64,000 bases of DNA from Henricia sp. BOLD:AAB3569 (taxonomy: Eukaryota; Echinodermata; Asteroidea; Spinulosida; Echinasteridae), in assembly GCA_037783545.1 (NCBI GenBank), contig JBBELK010000515.1, forward strand, positions 1,054,001 through 1,118,000. The letters are read 5' to 3'. The stretch's first letter is position 1, and every line of letters begins with the position of its first letter. This document shows positions 19,607-30,377 of the stretch, piece after piece. The position numbers and the translations under genes were made by a program. The notes under the pieces are model-generated. The model ran no database searches. It was given only the letters and a program-made list of their open reading frames with translations, and was not told the origin of the DNA.

Positions 19607-22600
19607 TCATAATTTACTTTCCATCTTTAACTGTCCATTTTTCAAAATGAATGTTTTACCGTCGATGTTGACTCTTTTTGGGAATGGATTCGTCACCATC
19701 CGATGCATGACGTCCTCAACGGCGACACAGATCTTCTCTAAATAGCTGTACGGCACTCGCTTGTGCACCGGCAAGTAAATCACGTGATCGATGAGATAAC
19801 GCGCCTCGTGGGGATAATACTGCAGGGCGTGGCCGAGTTGGGTGGGGTCAGTGGTGGTGGTAGATAAAGGGCGTGGCTCAATGCAGGTTAGCTGTGTCGC
19901 GCCTCGATACGCATCAATCCAACGGCGATTCAACTCTGTTAAGAATTTCTCTGGCTCTTCCTGAAATTATGCCGAAAAACAATGATTAGTCGATCTCGGG
20001 CTCTAGAGTTTGTTCGATTCCCCTGAAACTCCACCATCTCCAAGCCTACAGGCATACACGTGTAGGAAATGGGGGGAGGGGGGGGGGGACACACATGTGT
20101 CAGTGTGTCAACCACAGTCTGTTTGCCATAGATCCACCAATCAGAATTACAGATTCTCCTTTGCTTTCTACATGTTAAAAAAGCTTGTTCAGATTTTACG
20201 TTTAAAAAAACAGATTTTGTTTGACCTAACAATCTTATAAAATACCTCCCCAAAATATTATCCATGGGAAGAAAACAGGAAATTTGCAATCTCTAATTTG
20301 GATGTGGAAGCAGAAAGGTTGGAGTGGTCACTGTACTTTTTTATGGAATGGATAATTCAGTTTACAAAACATTGGGGTTTTTTTTTGACGATATTTTGAA
20401 AATATACAGATTTAGATATGGTAATGAGAAAAATATGACAAATGATAATGGTATCAAAATCTCAAACCCATGGGGAAAATGGGGGGCTCAAAAATGTGAT
20501 GGACAGGGTTATCTCCTTTAATGATAATGGTGGATTCTTGTATAGCGCACGTAACCATATGTGACCCGCTCTGCAAAAAAGGGTATTAAGTCGCGCTGGC
20601 TAGTATTCTTTTTGCGACCATAAGAAGAAATCTGTGGCATTTCTACGCTCATTAAAATACCAAAACAGAAAAGAAATTCCAGGCGTAACGCAGACATTCT
20701 GGGGGGAACACAGACATTCCAGGCAGTATCTGGGCACCGCCAGGAATTTCCATTGTGTTTTGGTATTTTATTGAGCGTGGATTTGCCGCGGATTTCTTTT
20801 TATGGTCGCAAAAAGAATACTAGCCAGCGCGACTTAATACCCTTTTTTTGCAGAGCGGGTCACATATAGGGTACTCCTGGCGCTGTTGCCATTATTACCG
20901 CTGCCATCAGGAAATCACCAGAACCATTTCACTTCAACTAGGTGGCTGCCTGGCCAAGGCGCACAACCCTATCAGCAGTTAGATTGTGGCATTCCCCCTA
21001 ACAGCTCCCCAGTATCGCTTGGGTTGACGAGGCAATTAGGCACATTGCCACAAGTGGGGCTTGAACCCATAACCCCTCATCACGAGCACGGCTGTGTACC
21101 TACTATATCACATGCTCACCCACCATTGCGTCTCGGGTGTAGCTCGCTTTCGAGAGGATATTCATGGCAGCCAACCAAGCGTCAGCACGGCTGTGCCTAC
21201 TTTTCGCACGTAATGTGCGAAATGTAGTTCGATGCACCAATCAGACGACTGGGATTTATTCTGGTATTTTATACAAAATATCACATCACCCCATTGCCTT
21301 ACCACAACAATTGGGAACAGCCAGTAGTTTCTTGTCTCGGTGTCCATTCCCACAAATTCTACATTTAGAGGAAGATGTTCGCTGACATAGTCACACTTCA
21401 CGTTGCCCTCCTGGAATTCGGCTTCATCGAAATCCTGAAACCTATCGAAAAGTAAAGATAGAATATACGTAGAATCAGAAAACTGTTAAAAGCCGCATTA
21501 TATGTGTGTGTGAGATAAAAACCAACATGTGTATTAAGTCAGCTCAGTACCTCATCTATGCTCAAAGAAAACATTGAAAAACTGTGTCCATGCTTTCAAG
21601 AAATTATGCAAACCCCCTGTCCTATATAGGCTGATTCCCTGGCTTACTGCACGGAAAACCACTAAAACCACTAAACTGCACAGTAATATACACACACTGA
21701 CTGGCATAATTCAGTCACTAGTGCACGTCTATTCAGCCTGGGGGACTGAGTGACCACAAGAGGGTATGTGTATGTACTTCGGGGGAACGGAATAAAAAAA
21801 AAGTTTTTGGTATTGCGTCCCCTTACCTTCTGAGCATTGTACGAAGTAATGCCATGGACGGCTGATGTCGGATCAGTAAGATAAGGTTAGAGGTGAAGCC
21901 ACGAAGAAAAGCAACCACCGCTTTTTTGTGGTCAATTTTTAACGCTTGTAGTAACGGCAGACACACAATAATTGATATAGGAGCGTTTAGTGCCATCATC
22001 CCGATAACACACTTCAGGATTTTCTTCAAGTAGGTCGCTCTACTCTGAATCGGGTACCTCAGATTCAGGCTTAGCATTTTCTGGAATGTTACGGGGTCTT
22101 TGATTCTAGCAACAGCACCACCGAAGGCTGTGTTCGCCTTGATGGATCCAAAACTGAAAAGCGAAATGTCAGCGCCACGATGGCCCTGCTTTGTAAATCC
22201 GCAGAAGACTTGAGCACAGTCTTCGATGACCGCGAGGCCGCGTGAAAGACATATTTCCACGACCTTGTCAATCCGAGACCATCGGCCGTAGAGGTGGGCG
22301 ATGACAATGGCTACAGATTTCTCACTGATTAAAGACTCGAGGAGATCTGTCTTCGGAGCAAGCGTTTCCACGCTGATGTCCACTGGAACAACTCGGAGTC
22401 CGTGATGGTGAACGATATCCACCATCTGGGGGATATTTATGGCTGTCATGAGAATCTCCGAGCCTGGGGGATATTTTTTCACGCGGAGGAACAAATCGAA
22501 GGCAGTGCGAACACATAAACATGGTAAAATATATTGGTCTTTAGTTGGAAGGTTGGATCTCGAGGTCCATAAATGTTGCAGTTCAGTCGTGATTTGCTCT

Positions 22601-23917
22601 CGATGCCTGTCGCTGTACTCAATGAGGTACTTAATGGAAGACAGGATGTCCTTCAGTGTAGCGTCTTAGATGCAAAACAGAAAAAAAATAAAATTAGGAA
22701 ATCTTGATTGTTGAGGCAGGGCAATCAATTCTATAGCTAATCTCAATCAGTGAGGAACAACTGCAATACCGTGTTTTGAGACCACCCGTTGGCTTTATAG
22801 CTCAATACACCTAGCTGTTCGGGGTTTCCGCACACTTGTAATGGAGTTAGAATATTTGGTATAAATACCGTACACCTTCGCCACTAATTCTCCCTAATTT
22901 GACATGATAATGTCCCAGAAAGTGTAAATTTGGTTAGGAAACATGATTTTAGCAATGAGAAAATATCAAATTTTTCTTTAAAAAAAACACAGGTTTTTTA
23001 TGTCATGCTCCACTGACTTAGTGCATGGACATGATGGCGTCTTAACTGGCGAATATGTATGGCAGTTTATCTGCATATTTGGTACAGCGGACCTTTGACA
23101 TGTATATGGACCTGTCTAATACAGACTTTTCTATACATGTCAAAGGTCCGCTGTATCAAATATGCTAATTCCATTGTGTGTGGAAAACCCCAAACAGGTC
23201 CATTGGTAGGGCGTCTGTGCGTTAAAGGCAGAGGCTCGTCAGCAATGCACGTGCGCTAAATTCGTGCCACGAAATACGCGGCTCCATGCCTTTGCTATGG
23301 AGCTGCGTATTTCGTGGCACAAATTTGGCACGCGCACGCATTTATTGTTGACGAGCTGTGCCTTTAAGCAGAAGTCCACGGTTCAAATCCAGTGGAGCTA
23401 AGTTGTTTTTCACTGCATCCAGATTTCCCGATTTCATGGACACTTGGCACATTTGCATAACAAATTGTGGTATTTTTGTCGTATGTACGTTGAACAAAGA
23501 TTTAAAGGAAATCACCTCTCGAAATCAACAGATAATGTGATTTTAAGATATACTTCCCACTTGCACTTTTGTCGCAAATGTTGCTTTTCTGTAAAAAAAA
23601 AAATCACATTTTCAGCAGCGCCCTCTGCTGTTGCGCTTACGCACAGACCGCTCGCCGCGTCATTTTGTGCATTACTTTATGCAGTAATTATATCATTTAT
23701 TTATCTCAGAAATGCAACATTTGCGACAAAAGTGCAAGTGGGAAGTATATCTTAGAATTTAATGATCTGTTGATTCCAGGAGGTAATTTCATTCGAATCT
23801 TTGTTCAATGTATACGAAAAAAATACCAAAATTGTAAACAGAGAAGGTTGTCAACTTACCAATGTATAGGCAAGCATATGGCACCAGGGAGTGTTCATAT
23901 GTCGGCTTGGATGCCAT
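19607..23917 (-). CDS. DegT/DnrJ/EryC1-type PLP-dependent aminotransferase-like protein
   Basis: Four coding exons on the minus strand: 23917-23860, 22664-21827, 21441-21303 and 19960-19607. All introns are GT/AG and the phases agree (1, 2, 0), giving 1389 bases and 462 residues. The ATG follows an open upstream context and gives MASKPTYEHSLVPYACLYI. The fold-type I sugar aminotransferase signature is clear: AINIPQMVDIVHHHGLRVV, then VDIS, IEDCAQ near residue 168, and the lysine in FGSIKANTAFGGAV (K195), which would bind PLP. The family transfers amino groups to nucleotide-linked keto-sugars or makes related products. The substrate here is unknown. A hydrophobic stretch (near CVIGMMALNAPISIIVCLPL) may sit at a membrane or dimer face. 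Introns 1 and 3 are full of repeats. Confidence 0.9.
20557..20867. mobile_element. Fold-back MITE with ATATGTGACCCGCTCTGCA ends
   Basis: A 311-bp element in intron 3 of the aminotransferase-like gene. The ends are inverted for about 65 bp (ATATGTGACCCGCTCTGCA, then GTCGCGCTGGCTAGTATTC). A second, inner pair is ACCAAAACA and TGTTTTGGT. Confidence 0.85.
20930..21160 (-). mobile_element. tRNA-like/SINE fragment
   Basis: The minus strand has GGGTTCAAGCCC (B-box-like) near 21060 and a likely A-box region upstream of it. The segment sits in the aminotransferase-like intron just before exon 3. Boundaries are uncertain. Confidence 0.4.
22665..23070. other. Part of intron 1 of the aminotransferase-like gene
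   Basis: No repeat or exon recognised in this part of intron 1. The acceptor at 22665-22666 follows a purine-rich stretch rather than a long pyrimidine tract on the minus strand. Confidence 0.45.
23079..23163. mobile_element. Short fold-back element, about 85 bp
   Basis: Inverted ends GTACAGCGGACCTTTGACAT and its complement flank a 30-bp centre. It lies in intron 1 of the aminotransferase-like gene. Confidence 0.75.
23180..23400 (+). repeat. tRNA-like sequence split by a TTAA MITE
   Basis: The left part contains CATTGGTAGGGCGTCTGTGC and the right part GCAGAAGTCC and CACGGTTCAAATCCAGTG, the arm and B box of a tRNA. They are separated by a TTAA-flanked fold-back element (23222-23367). Removing one TTAA copy plus the element rejoins an anticodon-like arm. 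It is probably a tRNA-derived repeat, not an active gene. Confidence 0.7.
23222..23367. mobile_element. TTAA-flanked fold-back MITE, copy 4
   Basis: A 146-bp element with perfect TTAA copies at 23222-23225 and 23364-23367. Its arms share GAAATACGCGGCTCCATG and GGAGCTGCGTATTTCGTG. It interrupts a tRNA-like sequence. Confidence 0.9.
23503..23795. mobile_element. Fold-back element in intron 1
   Basis: The left arm has GATATACTTCCCACTTGCAC and TTTTGTCGCAAATGTTGC. The right arm carries the same blocks inverted (GCAACATTTGCGACAAAAGT). Related sequence is at 35000-35100. The element ends about 65 bp from coding exon 1. Confidence 0.75.
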
Positions 23918-24019
23918 GTCGAACATTAACAAAAAGCCTGGTGATTGCACTTTTCACAGAATGTCCATGTAGGCCTCATGCGGTAGCCAATAAAACAAAA
24001 GCAGAAAATAACCCAGAAA

Positions 24020-26200
24020 AGTAAGGCTGTACATGTGTAGCTGGGCCTAGTATAGTGTTGTAATGACACAGATTTGAGCAGCAGCGTAACTAAGCCTAAG
24101 GTGATGAGACATCTGATGAGGGGGCACCTAGGGGTGCACACATTTTTCCAGGGGTGCACTATTCCTCTAAAATATTGTAAATTTTCATATGGGGGGTGTA
24201 CTGTGGGGGCCGGGTGCACCCGGGGAGGCACGGACCTCAGCTAAGGGGAACCCCACCCCCCTAATTCCCTCTCCCCCTAATTTTGCGTTTTTATCATTAA
24301 AGTATCAATTCATATGGGTATATGGTTTATATGTCAAAACAAGGATAATCCTGGTAAAGCCCAAAACAGAAAAAAAAGGTGTAGAACTAATAAAAACGTG
24401 AGTAATCACAAATTTCTGCACTAGCGGAAGCTAGAGCGCCCTCAGTAGGCAAAAATTGGCAACTTCTTGGAATTTTCCCAAGATCTTGGGAATTTTACAC
24501 TTCTCTATATAATTATAGTTAGATTGGTTCCCGATCCCTATAGATTGGTTCGCTTATTGTGAAAATATAGGATATATTCCCCCGTGTGGAATATGTGGAC
24601 GGGAACCAGTCTAAATTATAGTAGGCCAACACGGGATGTAAGAATATTGAGGAGAAATGCCTCAGAAATGCAGGAAAGGGGCCGTCCGTAAAGTGCGTAC
24701 GCACGACCTCCCTCCTCTGTACGCATTTTGTGACGTCATCCATCCTTCCTCCCCTCCGTGCGTACGTATTTGGATGGTCCCAAACTAAAAAGCACAATGT
24801 TTATAACTATTGCAGATAACCAATCAAAAGCAAGTATATCTGTCACGTGACCACAGTTGAACATTGCATCAGCCAGTCAGATCCCAGAATATGCTGATCA
24901 CGTGGCTTAATTCATGCACGCCAGTACAAAAGAAGGGATTCGTGGAAATTATATTTCAAACTTGCCGTGAAAATTTGTCGAAATTCCGCCTAAAACTAGC
25001 CAAGTTATCTGCGAGAAAAGGGACCTGAGATGCCGGGGATTTTGAATGAACAAAAGCTCATTTTCGCTACAATATTAAGTCGCTAAACTTCGCTGAAAAC
25101 TGACTTTCCAGCGACTCAATTGCGTTCCGTTTTGAGTAGAATTAAGTTTCATCAATTTTGAGAAGAGGAAATAGATTTTTAGATTTTAAGAAATCGTTTT
25201 ATTACCGTTTTTATAGACTTAAGACATTTGTACAAAGTATAAGACATTATATTTTTGTCCACAGATCTGCACTTACTGATGATTGTTAAATGGATTATAA
25301 GGAAAATTGGTTATGGTTAACTTCTAAGTCCTGATTTTTAATTAAAATCCTTTAAACAAGATTTTACGATACAATAATCGATACTTTTCTGAACAGAGTG
25401 ACGTCACGAGATGTGCACATACACAATTATTTTTGTTCTACTATAATTAAAAGTAATTTAGAAGAAATATTTACACAACCAACAACGGCTTCTTTTCAAA
25501 AATGCAGCTGCTGTCCTTTCTCAAAACATATGAGACCTAATAGACCTCATAGATTCGATCCGGGTCGTTCTTCTCTTTAAACCCGGTTAACTTTTGACGT
25601 TTTTTTGACTAATTAATCTTAGAGTGTTAACCTAATTAAGTGGTCTGAAATGTTTGGTAATAACGTAAAACATTAGCAATAATGTCATTGACCTGTCCAA
25701 CTCAACCAGGTACTTAATCATTGATTAAGTATATACATGTACCTTATTTTTTTATTTTTTTATTTGCGTATTTGTTTTTTTGTCCGTGATGACCTGTGTA
25801 TTAATTTTTCAGTTTTCCCTTTAATATAGGCCCACTTAGGCCTGTATTTACTTTTTACATCGTCTTTTTGGAAAGAATATTAAAATTTCTTTAATATCTA
25901 CAGATTACAAAGGTCTAACAGTTGTTTTTCTGTCTTCCAAGATCAACTGCTTTTAAAAAAAATACACAGCTACTTGATTCATTATAGTTGGTTCAAGGTC
26001 CTATACCGACATAAGGCGCGTTCCACCCACCCCATCTGTATCCTTACGCGCAAAGCATGATTACTCCATCCGAGCACACTAAGCCCCTATACCACCAACC
26101 CAAAACCCACCCCACCCCCACGTACCTACCCCTCATCCTCTGCCCACAGATAACACTGTGTCGCCTTTACACATTCTGGCACACGCCGCCATAAGAAATG
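24020..26200. other. Intergenic region between the aminotransferase-like gene and Ig gene A3
   Basis: No gene is supported. A small inverted element at about 24678-24782 has GGGCCGTCCGTAAAGTGCGT and an inverted partner GGATGGTCCC. From about 25970 to 26200 the sequence matches the 3' flanks of B1 (39000-39226) and B2 (42420-42620). Shared words are GCATGATTAC and GAGCACA, so the duplicated receptor block extends past the stop codon. Confidence 0.5.
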
Positions 26201-26464
26201 TTAGGCGTCCGGCGGGACGTCATAAAGGTTTGATCATGAATCCGGGCCGCTCCTCCCTTTGACCCCAGTTGAATTCTGAATCCCCGTGTTCGAGTACAAG
26301 GCGGTCTGTGTCTCAACTCGCCCACTTGCTGCTTTTTGCTGGGTCAACTCGACTGGCTGTTCGTAGCTGTCTGCTGTGAGTTCACGCCGAGCCCCTTGCA
26401 CGAAGTGTACTGAGTAATAAGCCTTCATCTTGTTATCCGCACCTACTGCCTGTTTGTTGGGACG
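26201..26464 (-). pseudogene. Detached cytoplasmic tail of Ig gene A3
   Basis: After the A3 stop the frame stays aligned with the paralogues: RPNKQAVGADNKMKAYYSVH, SYEQPVEL, ALYSNTG. A second TGA follows at 26234-26236, inside an extra six bases (TGATCA) absent from B1 and B2, then NLYDVPPDA and a TAA at 26201-26203. The conserved tyrosines remain readable in the DNA but would be translated only if both TGA codons were read through or spliced around. I read it as a relic. Confidence 0.8.
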
Positions 26465-27415
26465 TCAACTGGACGAATCACCCTTACGTCGATGCTTGAC
26501 AACGATATAGCACACGAGGAGTGATAGTATTACGAATAAGATAGCGCTGAGAACCCAACCCAGAATGCAAATTCGGAACTCCGTTGACGTGTTGGTGTTG
26601 ACTGGTGGAGATGATGTGGTTGGTGATTGAACGGTGACCGTCCCGTAACATCCCGTGCTGTCTGATGTAGCAAGTGGTGATGTACCACCAGATTCCATAT
26701 CCTCGAGGCGGACTATCAACAAGGCAGTTTGTTTCTGCCTCGTTAACGAAGTGTTGCCCCTGAACACCTCACACGCCACTCTACTGCCGTTGTGTTCCAT
26801 TCTGAGAGGAGAGATGTCAAGGTTCGTTCCGTTCCTAGTTAGTCTGAAGGTGCCCGAGGTTTGTATTATTTTCCAATGTCCTCCGGTTGATATGAACCAA
26901 GCATATGAGTCATCTGCCTGAAGATAAGCATCGCAGCGGAACAAAGCGCGACCGCATTCTCTTTTGGTGGGACGAGTCGGTGTGACAGCCGTGTTGATCG
27001 GGTCTACTACAGTGAGAGCCGCGAAGGATGAATAGTAATGTCTCTGATCACGATACGAATATACGTGACATCTGTACCTTCCTGCATCACTTAGTTGGAC
27101 ATTTTGTATGTGCAGATCCCACTCTGAATCTTGGGATGAAATTGAGTATCTTCCATTTATATTTGAGAATGTAGACAGGCAATCGGATAGATGGGTTGGA
27201 TTTCCGTGTGAGGATCTGTGTTCCCAATAAAGTCCGTTATCTTGGTATCCATCAATTCGAAAAGGACCGCATGCTGTAACGGTATTAAGTGTAAAACTCA
27301 ATGTCACGTTATCTCCTATCACGGCCAAAGTATCCTGTGGCGGTTTCGAGAAGAAACTGATGCAGCCACCTTTATGCACCAACACCAACAGTAGACAAAT
27401 CTCAAGCAGGTACAT
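26465..27415 (-). CDS. Two-Ig-domain receptor A3, short-tailed form
   Basis: A single exon of 316 residues from the family ATG. The leader is MYLLEICLLL. In Ig domain 1 the first canonical cysteine is phenylalanine (VTLSF, F41), while C49, C79 and C116 (AGRYRC) are present. Ig domain 2 is complete (FRCDAYLQADDSYAW to VACEVF). The stalk includes SPLATSDSTG and QSPTTSSPP. The membrane helix is about residues 284-306, then KHRRKGDSSS and a TGA. Paralogues have AGA (Arg) at that codon, so the tail tyrosine motifs are lost. It may be a tailless decoy or partner-dependent receptor, or an early pseudogene. The open extracellular frame favours some remaining function, but this is inference. Confidence 0.75.
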   Translation of the reverse strand: MYLLEICLLLVLVHKGGCISFFSKPPQDTLAVIGDNVTLSFTLNTVTACGPFRIDGYQDNGLYWEHRSSHGNPTHLSDCLSTFSNINGRYSISSQDSEWDLHIQNVQLSDAGRYRCHVYSYRDQRHYYSSFAALTVVDPINTAVTPTRPTKRECGRALFRCDAYLQADDSYAWFISTGGHWKIIQTSGTFRLTRNGTNLDISPLRMEHNGSRVACEVFRGNTSLTRQKQTALLIVRLEDMESGGTSPLATSDSTGCYGTVTVQSPTTSSPPVNTNTSTEFRICILGWVLSAILFVILSLLVCYIVVKHRRKGDSSS

Positions 27416-27523
27416 GATACCACGAGACCAGATTGCGAGCAAAGCACAACTCAGAATTTTCATCCGAGCTGAAGCACAGCAGCTGAAGCGAATGCAGATA
27501 ATGGCCTATCGAAGATTAAAGAC

Positions 27524-27541
27524 GCAGGCTCGTCGGAAAAG
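27524..27541. repeat. Partial TTAA-MITE end upstream of A3
   Basis: AGACGCAGGCTCGTCGG matches one end of the TTAA fold-back family. It lies where A1 and A2 have their TATA box region. No TATAAAT is visible upstream of A3, so its promoter differs from those of A1 and A2. Confidence 0.5.
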
Positions 27542-27947
27542 AGAGCAACAATCACAATAGCGCCCTCTGTCGCTCACAATGGGAAAGGCGAAATTTAGTG
27601 TTGTTATTGCTGTTCTAGGAAGGTTACTTTACAGTACACCCTCTGCTGACACGTGCAGCTATAGCGCGCAGTGTACACCGTGCACGATTGATAAGTGCAT
27701 AATGAATGGCGTATTATATGCAATCTGAGCCCGAGCCGGCTTACTGGCGAGCCCGTGAGTTGCGTTTGCAGAAACACCCGTCAGAGGGGTAAAATTGGTT
27801 CACGGGGAGCTTGCCCCTGCAAGAGCGCATCATCACAGGGATGTACGAGTGTTTGCAAGTGTGGAACCAAAAAGAGAAAATGCAGAAACAAAACCCAAGT
27901 AAGCATAAACTTTATTTTGTCCTAGTTGCTTGTACATGTATGTACAT

Positions 27948-28530
27948 CGACGTTCTCAATGCGTATGGGATTGGGTGACAAAATTGCCCGGCTACGTCTG
28001 CGTAAACCTATGAGGCGGACGCCAACTCGGCAACGTTTTTACTCATTTTCAAGAAAACCAAAAAGAGTTCAAAAATCAACCTCCGACCACTTTACCTTTG
28101 ATACATATCAAACATAATGACAAACATGTCCCGAAACAGAAATGCTGCAAATGCGAGAAATCAGCGGGGATTCCCTTCGTAGTGGGCGAGTCCGAGTACG
28201 CGCTCGCAGCTCCGTATGCGCAATGCAACACGCGCCGTATCGGCACGGCGCTGGTTGGATCATGGAGGATCGAGTGTGCTGCGAGTCGCGGACTCCCCCA
28301 CCACGATGGGAATCCCCCGTGATTTCTTGCATTTGCAACATTTCTAAATCGGGAAATGTTTGACAGTACGTTTGATATGTATTAAAGATAAACTGGTGGA
28401 AGGTTGATTCTTGAACTCTGTTTGGTTTTCTTGAAAATGAGTAAAAAAGTTGCCGAGTTGGCCTCATAGGTTTACGCACACGTAGCCGGGCAATTTTGTC
28501 ATGAAATCCCATATAAATGCATTGAGAACG
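27948..28530. mobile_element. Long fold-back element, about 580 bp
   Basis: The left end is ACATCGACGTTCTCAATGCG and the right end is its near-complement ending at CGTCGATAAGG. The arms match over most of their length (shared TTTTCAAGAAAACC and GAAATCAGCGGGGATTCCC). Overlapping frames on both strands encode related peptides only because the arms are inverted copies. Confidence 0.85.
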
Positions 28531-28659
28531 TCGATAAGGTTTATTGTAACGACGTACTTATATTACCACTTATCCACCATTCTAAAAATAAAGGATTTTT
28601 CAGATTGTTCTCAAACGGATTGGTCATGTAATATTCTCCTAATTAAAATATTTTCAGGA

Positions 28660-28752
28660 ATCGGACTCGGAAACAACGATCAAGAAAGTGAGACAGAGCT
28701 GAGCACTGACACAGCTGTACAACAAAATAATACCAGAGATGACGAGATAAAG
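28660..28752 (+). other. Possible exon upstream of the P2X7-type domain
   Basis: TTTTCAG precedes an acidic coding-like stretch (GIGLGNNDQESETELSTD). A convincing donor is missing (AAAGTTAC). It lies 315 bp before the P2X7-type exon on the same strand. This is a weak candidate only. Confidence 0.25.
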
Positions 28753-28797
28753 TTACTTTGTTCAGCTTTGTTGGTTTATTTTTGATTGGCACAAATT

Positions 28798-28970
28798 AAA
28801 GGAGCATGTCTAGGTCACATTTTTGATAACCCCATTTTCCCATGGGTGTCGAGATTTTGATAATATATCATGTAATTTTTCTCATTACCCTTACTCATAC
28901 AATTACTTTCAAAGATATTGTTTTACAAAAAAAGCAACGATGTTTTGTAAACTAATTAATCGCAATATAT
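28798..28970 (+). repeat. Dispersed repeat D, partial copy
   Basis: Begins GGAGCATGTCTAGGTCACAT and runs to GATGTTTTGTAAACTAATT, matching the left half of the copy at 62727-63040. Confidence 0.6.
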
Positions 28971-29066
28971 TTAAAGCCCCAATACATCACAGGGGCGGAT
29001 CCAGGTGCCGATGTGCGATGAAGTCGCATTGAAAAAAATGAAAATAAATGCATTACCCACACACAG

Positions 29067-29339
29067 CTATTTGACCAGCTTGTTCTCAATGCGCATGTGC
29101 TTGAAGTGGCCATGAATTACCGGGCTGACATGCTGGCTGCAGAACCAAACCACAACAATGATGGTTTCAGGCATGCAGCATATAGGCAATACATCCTCTG
29201 GCAGTATGGGCGACTTGGAGCTGGAAACCGTAGAATCATTCCGTCATGTGTTGTTTAGGCAATAAGGGATAGGTTTCCAGCACATTTTGGTGTTTACACG
29301 GGTTCAGACCTGGGAGGTTTTAAAGCCTGCAATACATGA
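29067..29339 (+). pseudogene. P2X7-type intracellular domain relic with an internal stop
   Basis: Starts after an acceptor (ACCCACACACAG) and reads QLFDQLVLNAHVLEVAMNY, then GFRHAAYRQYILWQYGRLG, NRRIIPSCVV, a TAG at 29256-29258, AIRDRFPAHFGVYTG and a TGA at 29337. The core pattern P-S-C-x-x-W-x-I-R-x-x-F-P is that of the cysteine-rich C-terminal domain of P2X7 and of many invertebrate proteins that carry the domain without a channel. Tryptophan is expected at the TAG, a single G-to-A change. No channel exons were seen. The conserved core with one stop suggests recent decay. Confidence 0.75.
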
Positions 29340-29398
29340 CTGTACAACATTGGCAGAGCTCTACGCAAAATGTTACTAAAAGTGTTAAACACCACATT

Positions 29399-29506
29399 TT
29401 GTTTGTGGCATGAAATACGCAGCTCCATGCCTTTGCTACGAAGCTGCGTAATTCGTGGCACAAACTTGGCGTGCACGCATTGCTGACGAGCCTTGCCTTT
29501 AAAGGC
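29399..29506. mobile_element. TTAA fold-back MITE, partial copy 5
   Basis: Retains the central GAAATACGCAGCTCCATG and the right end GCTGACGAGCCTTGCCTTTAA. The left end is missing. Confidence 0.7.
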
Positions 29507-30014
29507 ATTACTCCAAATGTAAGTTTATGAGATTTGTTCAGCCAAGTGTTGAGTGGGTTTGGGAGGGGAGTGGTTTCCAATTACTTTAATTTTTATCCAT
29601 TCTATCTAGTCTCTCCTGGACTAGTTTCTGTAGGGATGGGGCTGGCACTTTTGCAATGGTAGAACAAATGCGCCTGGGATCTTCCTTACGTAAACTGACA
29701 TGCTGTGACAGATGACCAAGTACCAGTAACCTTTTAGCCATAATCCTTTCCATCAAATCTGGGATGTAGCTGTAGGTCTTCGGTGTGGGCTTTGGCTGTG
29801 CTGTCCATTTCTTAGACCTTTTGGAATAACGCTTGACAAACCTAAGAAAGGAAAATTTATCAGAAAAGTATAAATGTTGATGAGCTCTTGAAGAATGATA
29901 ATTTGAGTTAACAATGTTTCTGCTGAGTGCTCCTGCGGTAATTCACAGAAAGGTTTGGGCATGAAGTTTCAATAATCACATTTGTTGATACTGTAACCAA
30001 AATATTGTAATGTA

Positions 30015-30139
30015 GGCCAAGAAAAAATAGCCATGTTTTCAGTTTCCCCAACTTAGAAAATCATGCCAAATTGCAATGTTTCCGAACTACCTACCCCTAA
30101 ATATTTTTTGATAGGAAACCTGTAATCTTTTTCTTGGCC
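30015..30139. mobile_element. 125-bp MITE with GGCCAAGAAAAA ends
   Basis: The left end GGCCAAGAAAAA is matched by an inverted TTTTTCTTGGCC at the right end. The flanks are GTA and TTA. The GGCC termini recall the 2.7-kb element at 14717-17451. It lies in the last intron of the transposase-like relic. Confidence 0.65.
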
Positions 30140-30239
30140 TTAGTTTAGTTAAGCAATGTATTTTCTTCCAACAAACATGCAGTAAAGTGAAGGAAAGGTT
30201 AACAAGTCAGAGAAATATATCATTTTACACCAAGCAAAT

Positions 30240-30377
30240 TGAAGGCACAGGCTCGTCAGCAATGCACGCGCGCCAAATCTGTGCCACGAAATACGCACCT
30301 CCATAGCAAAGGCATAGAGCTGTGTATTTCGTGGCACGAATTTGGCCTCACGCGCACATTGACAAGCATCCGTCTTA
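30240..30377. mobile_element. TTAA fold-back MITE, copy 6
   Basis: Contains GCACAGGCTCGTCAGCAATG, the central GGAGCTGCGT-like block and inverted partners. The ends have decayed, so TTAA is not clear on the left. Confidence 0.75.

Noticed and set aside
26201-26464. Programmed stop-codon readthrough as the normal way to make the A3 tail
   Set aside because: The first TGA is followed by C, but a second TGA is also present and no readthrough element is visible, so decay is the simpler reading.
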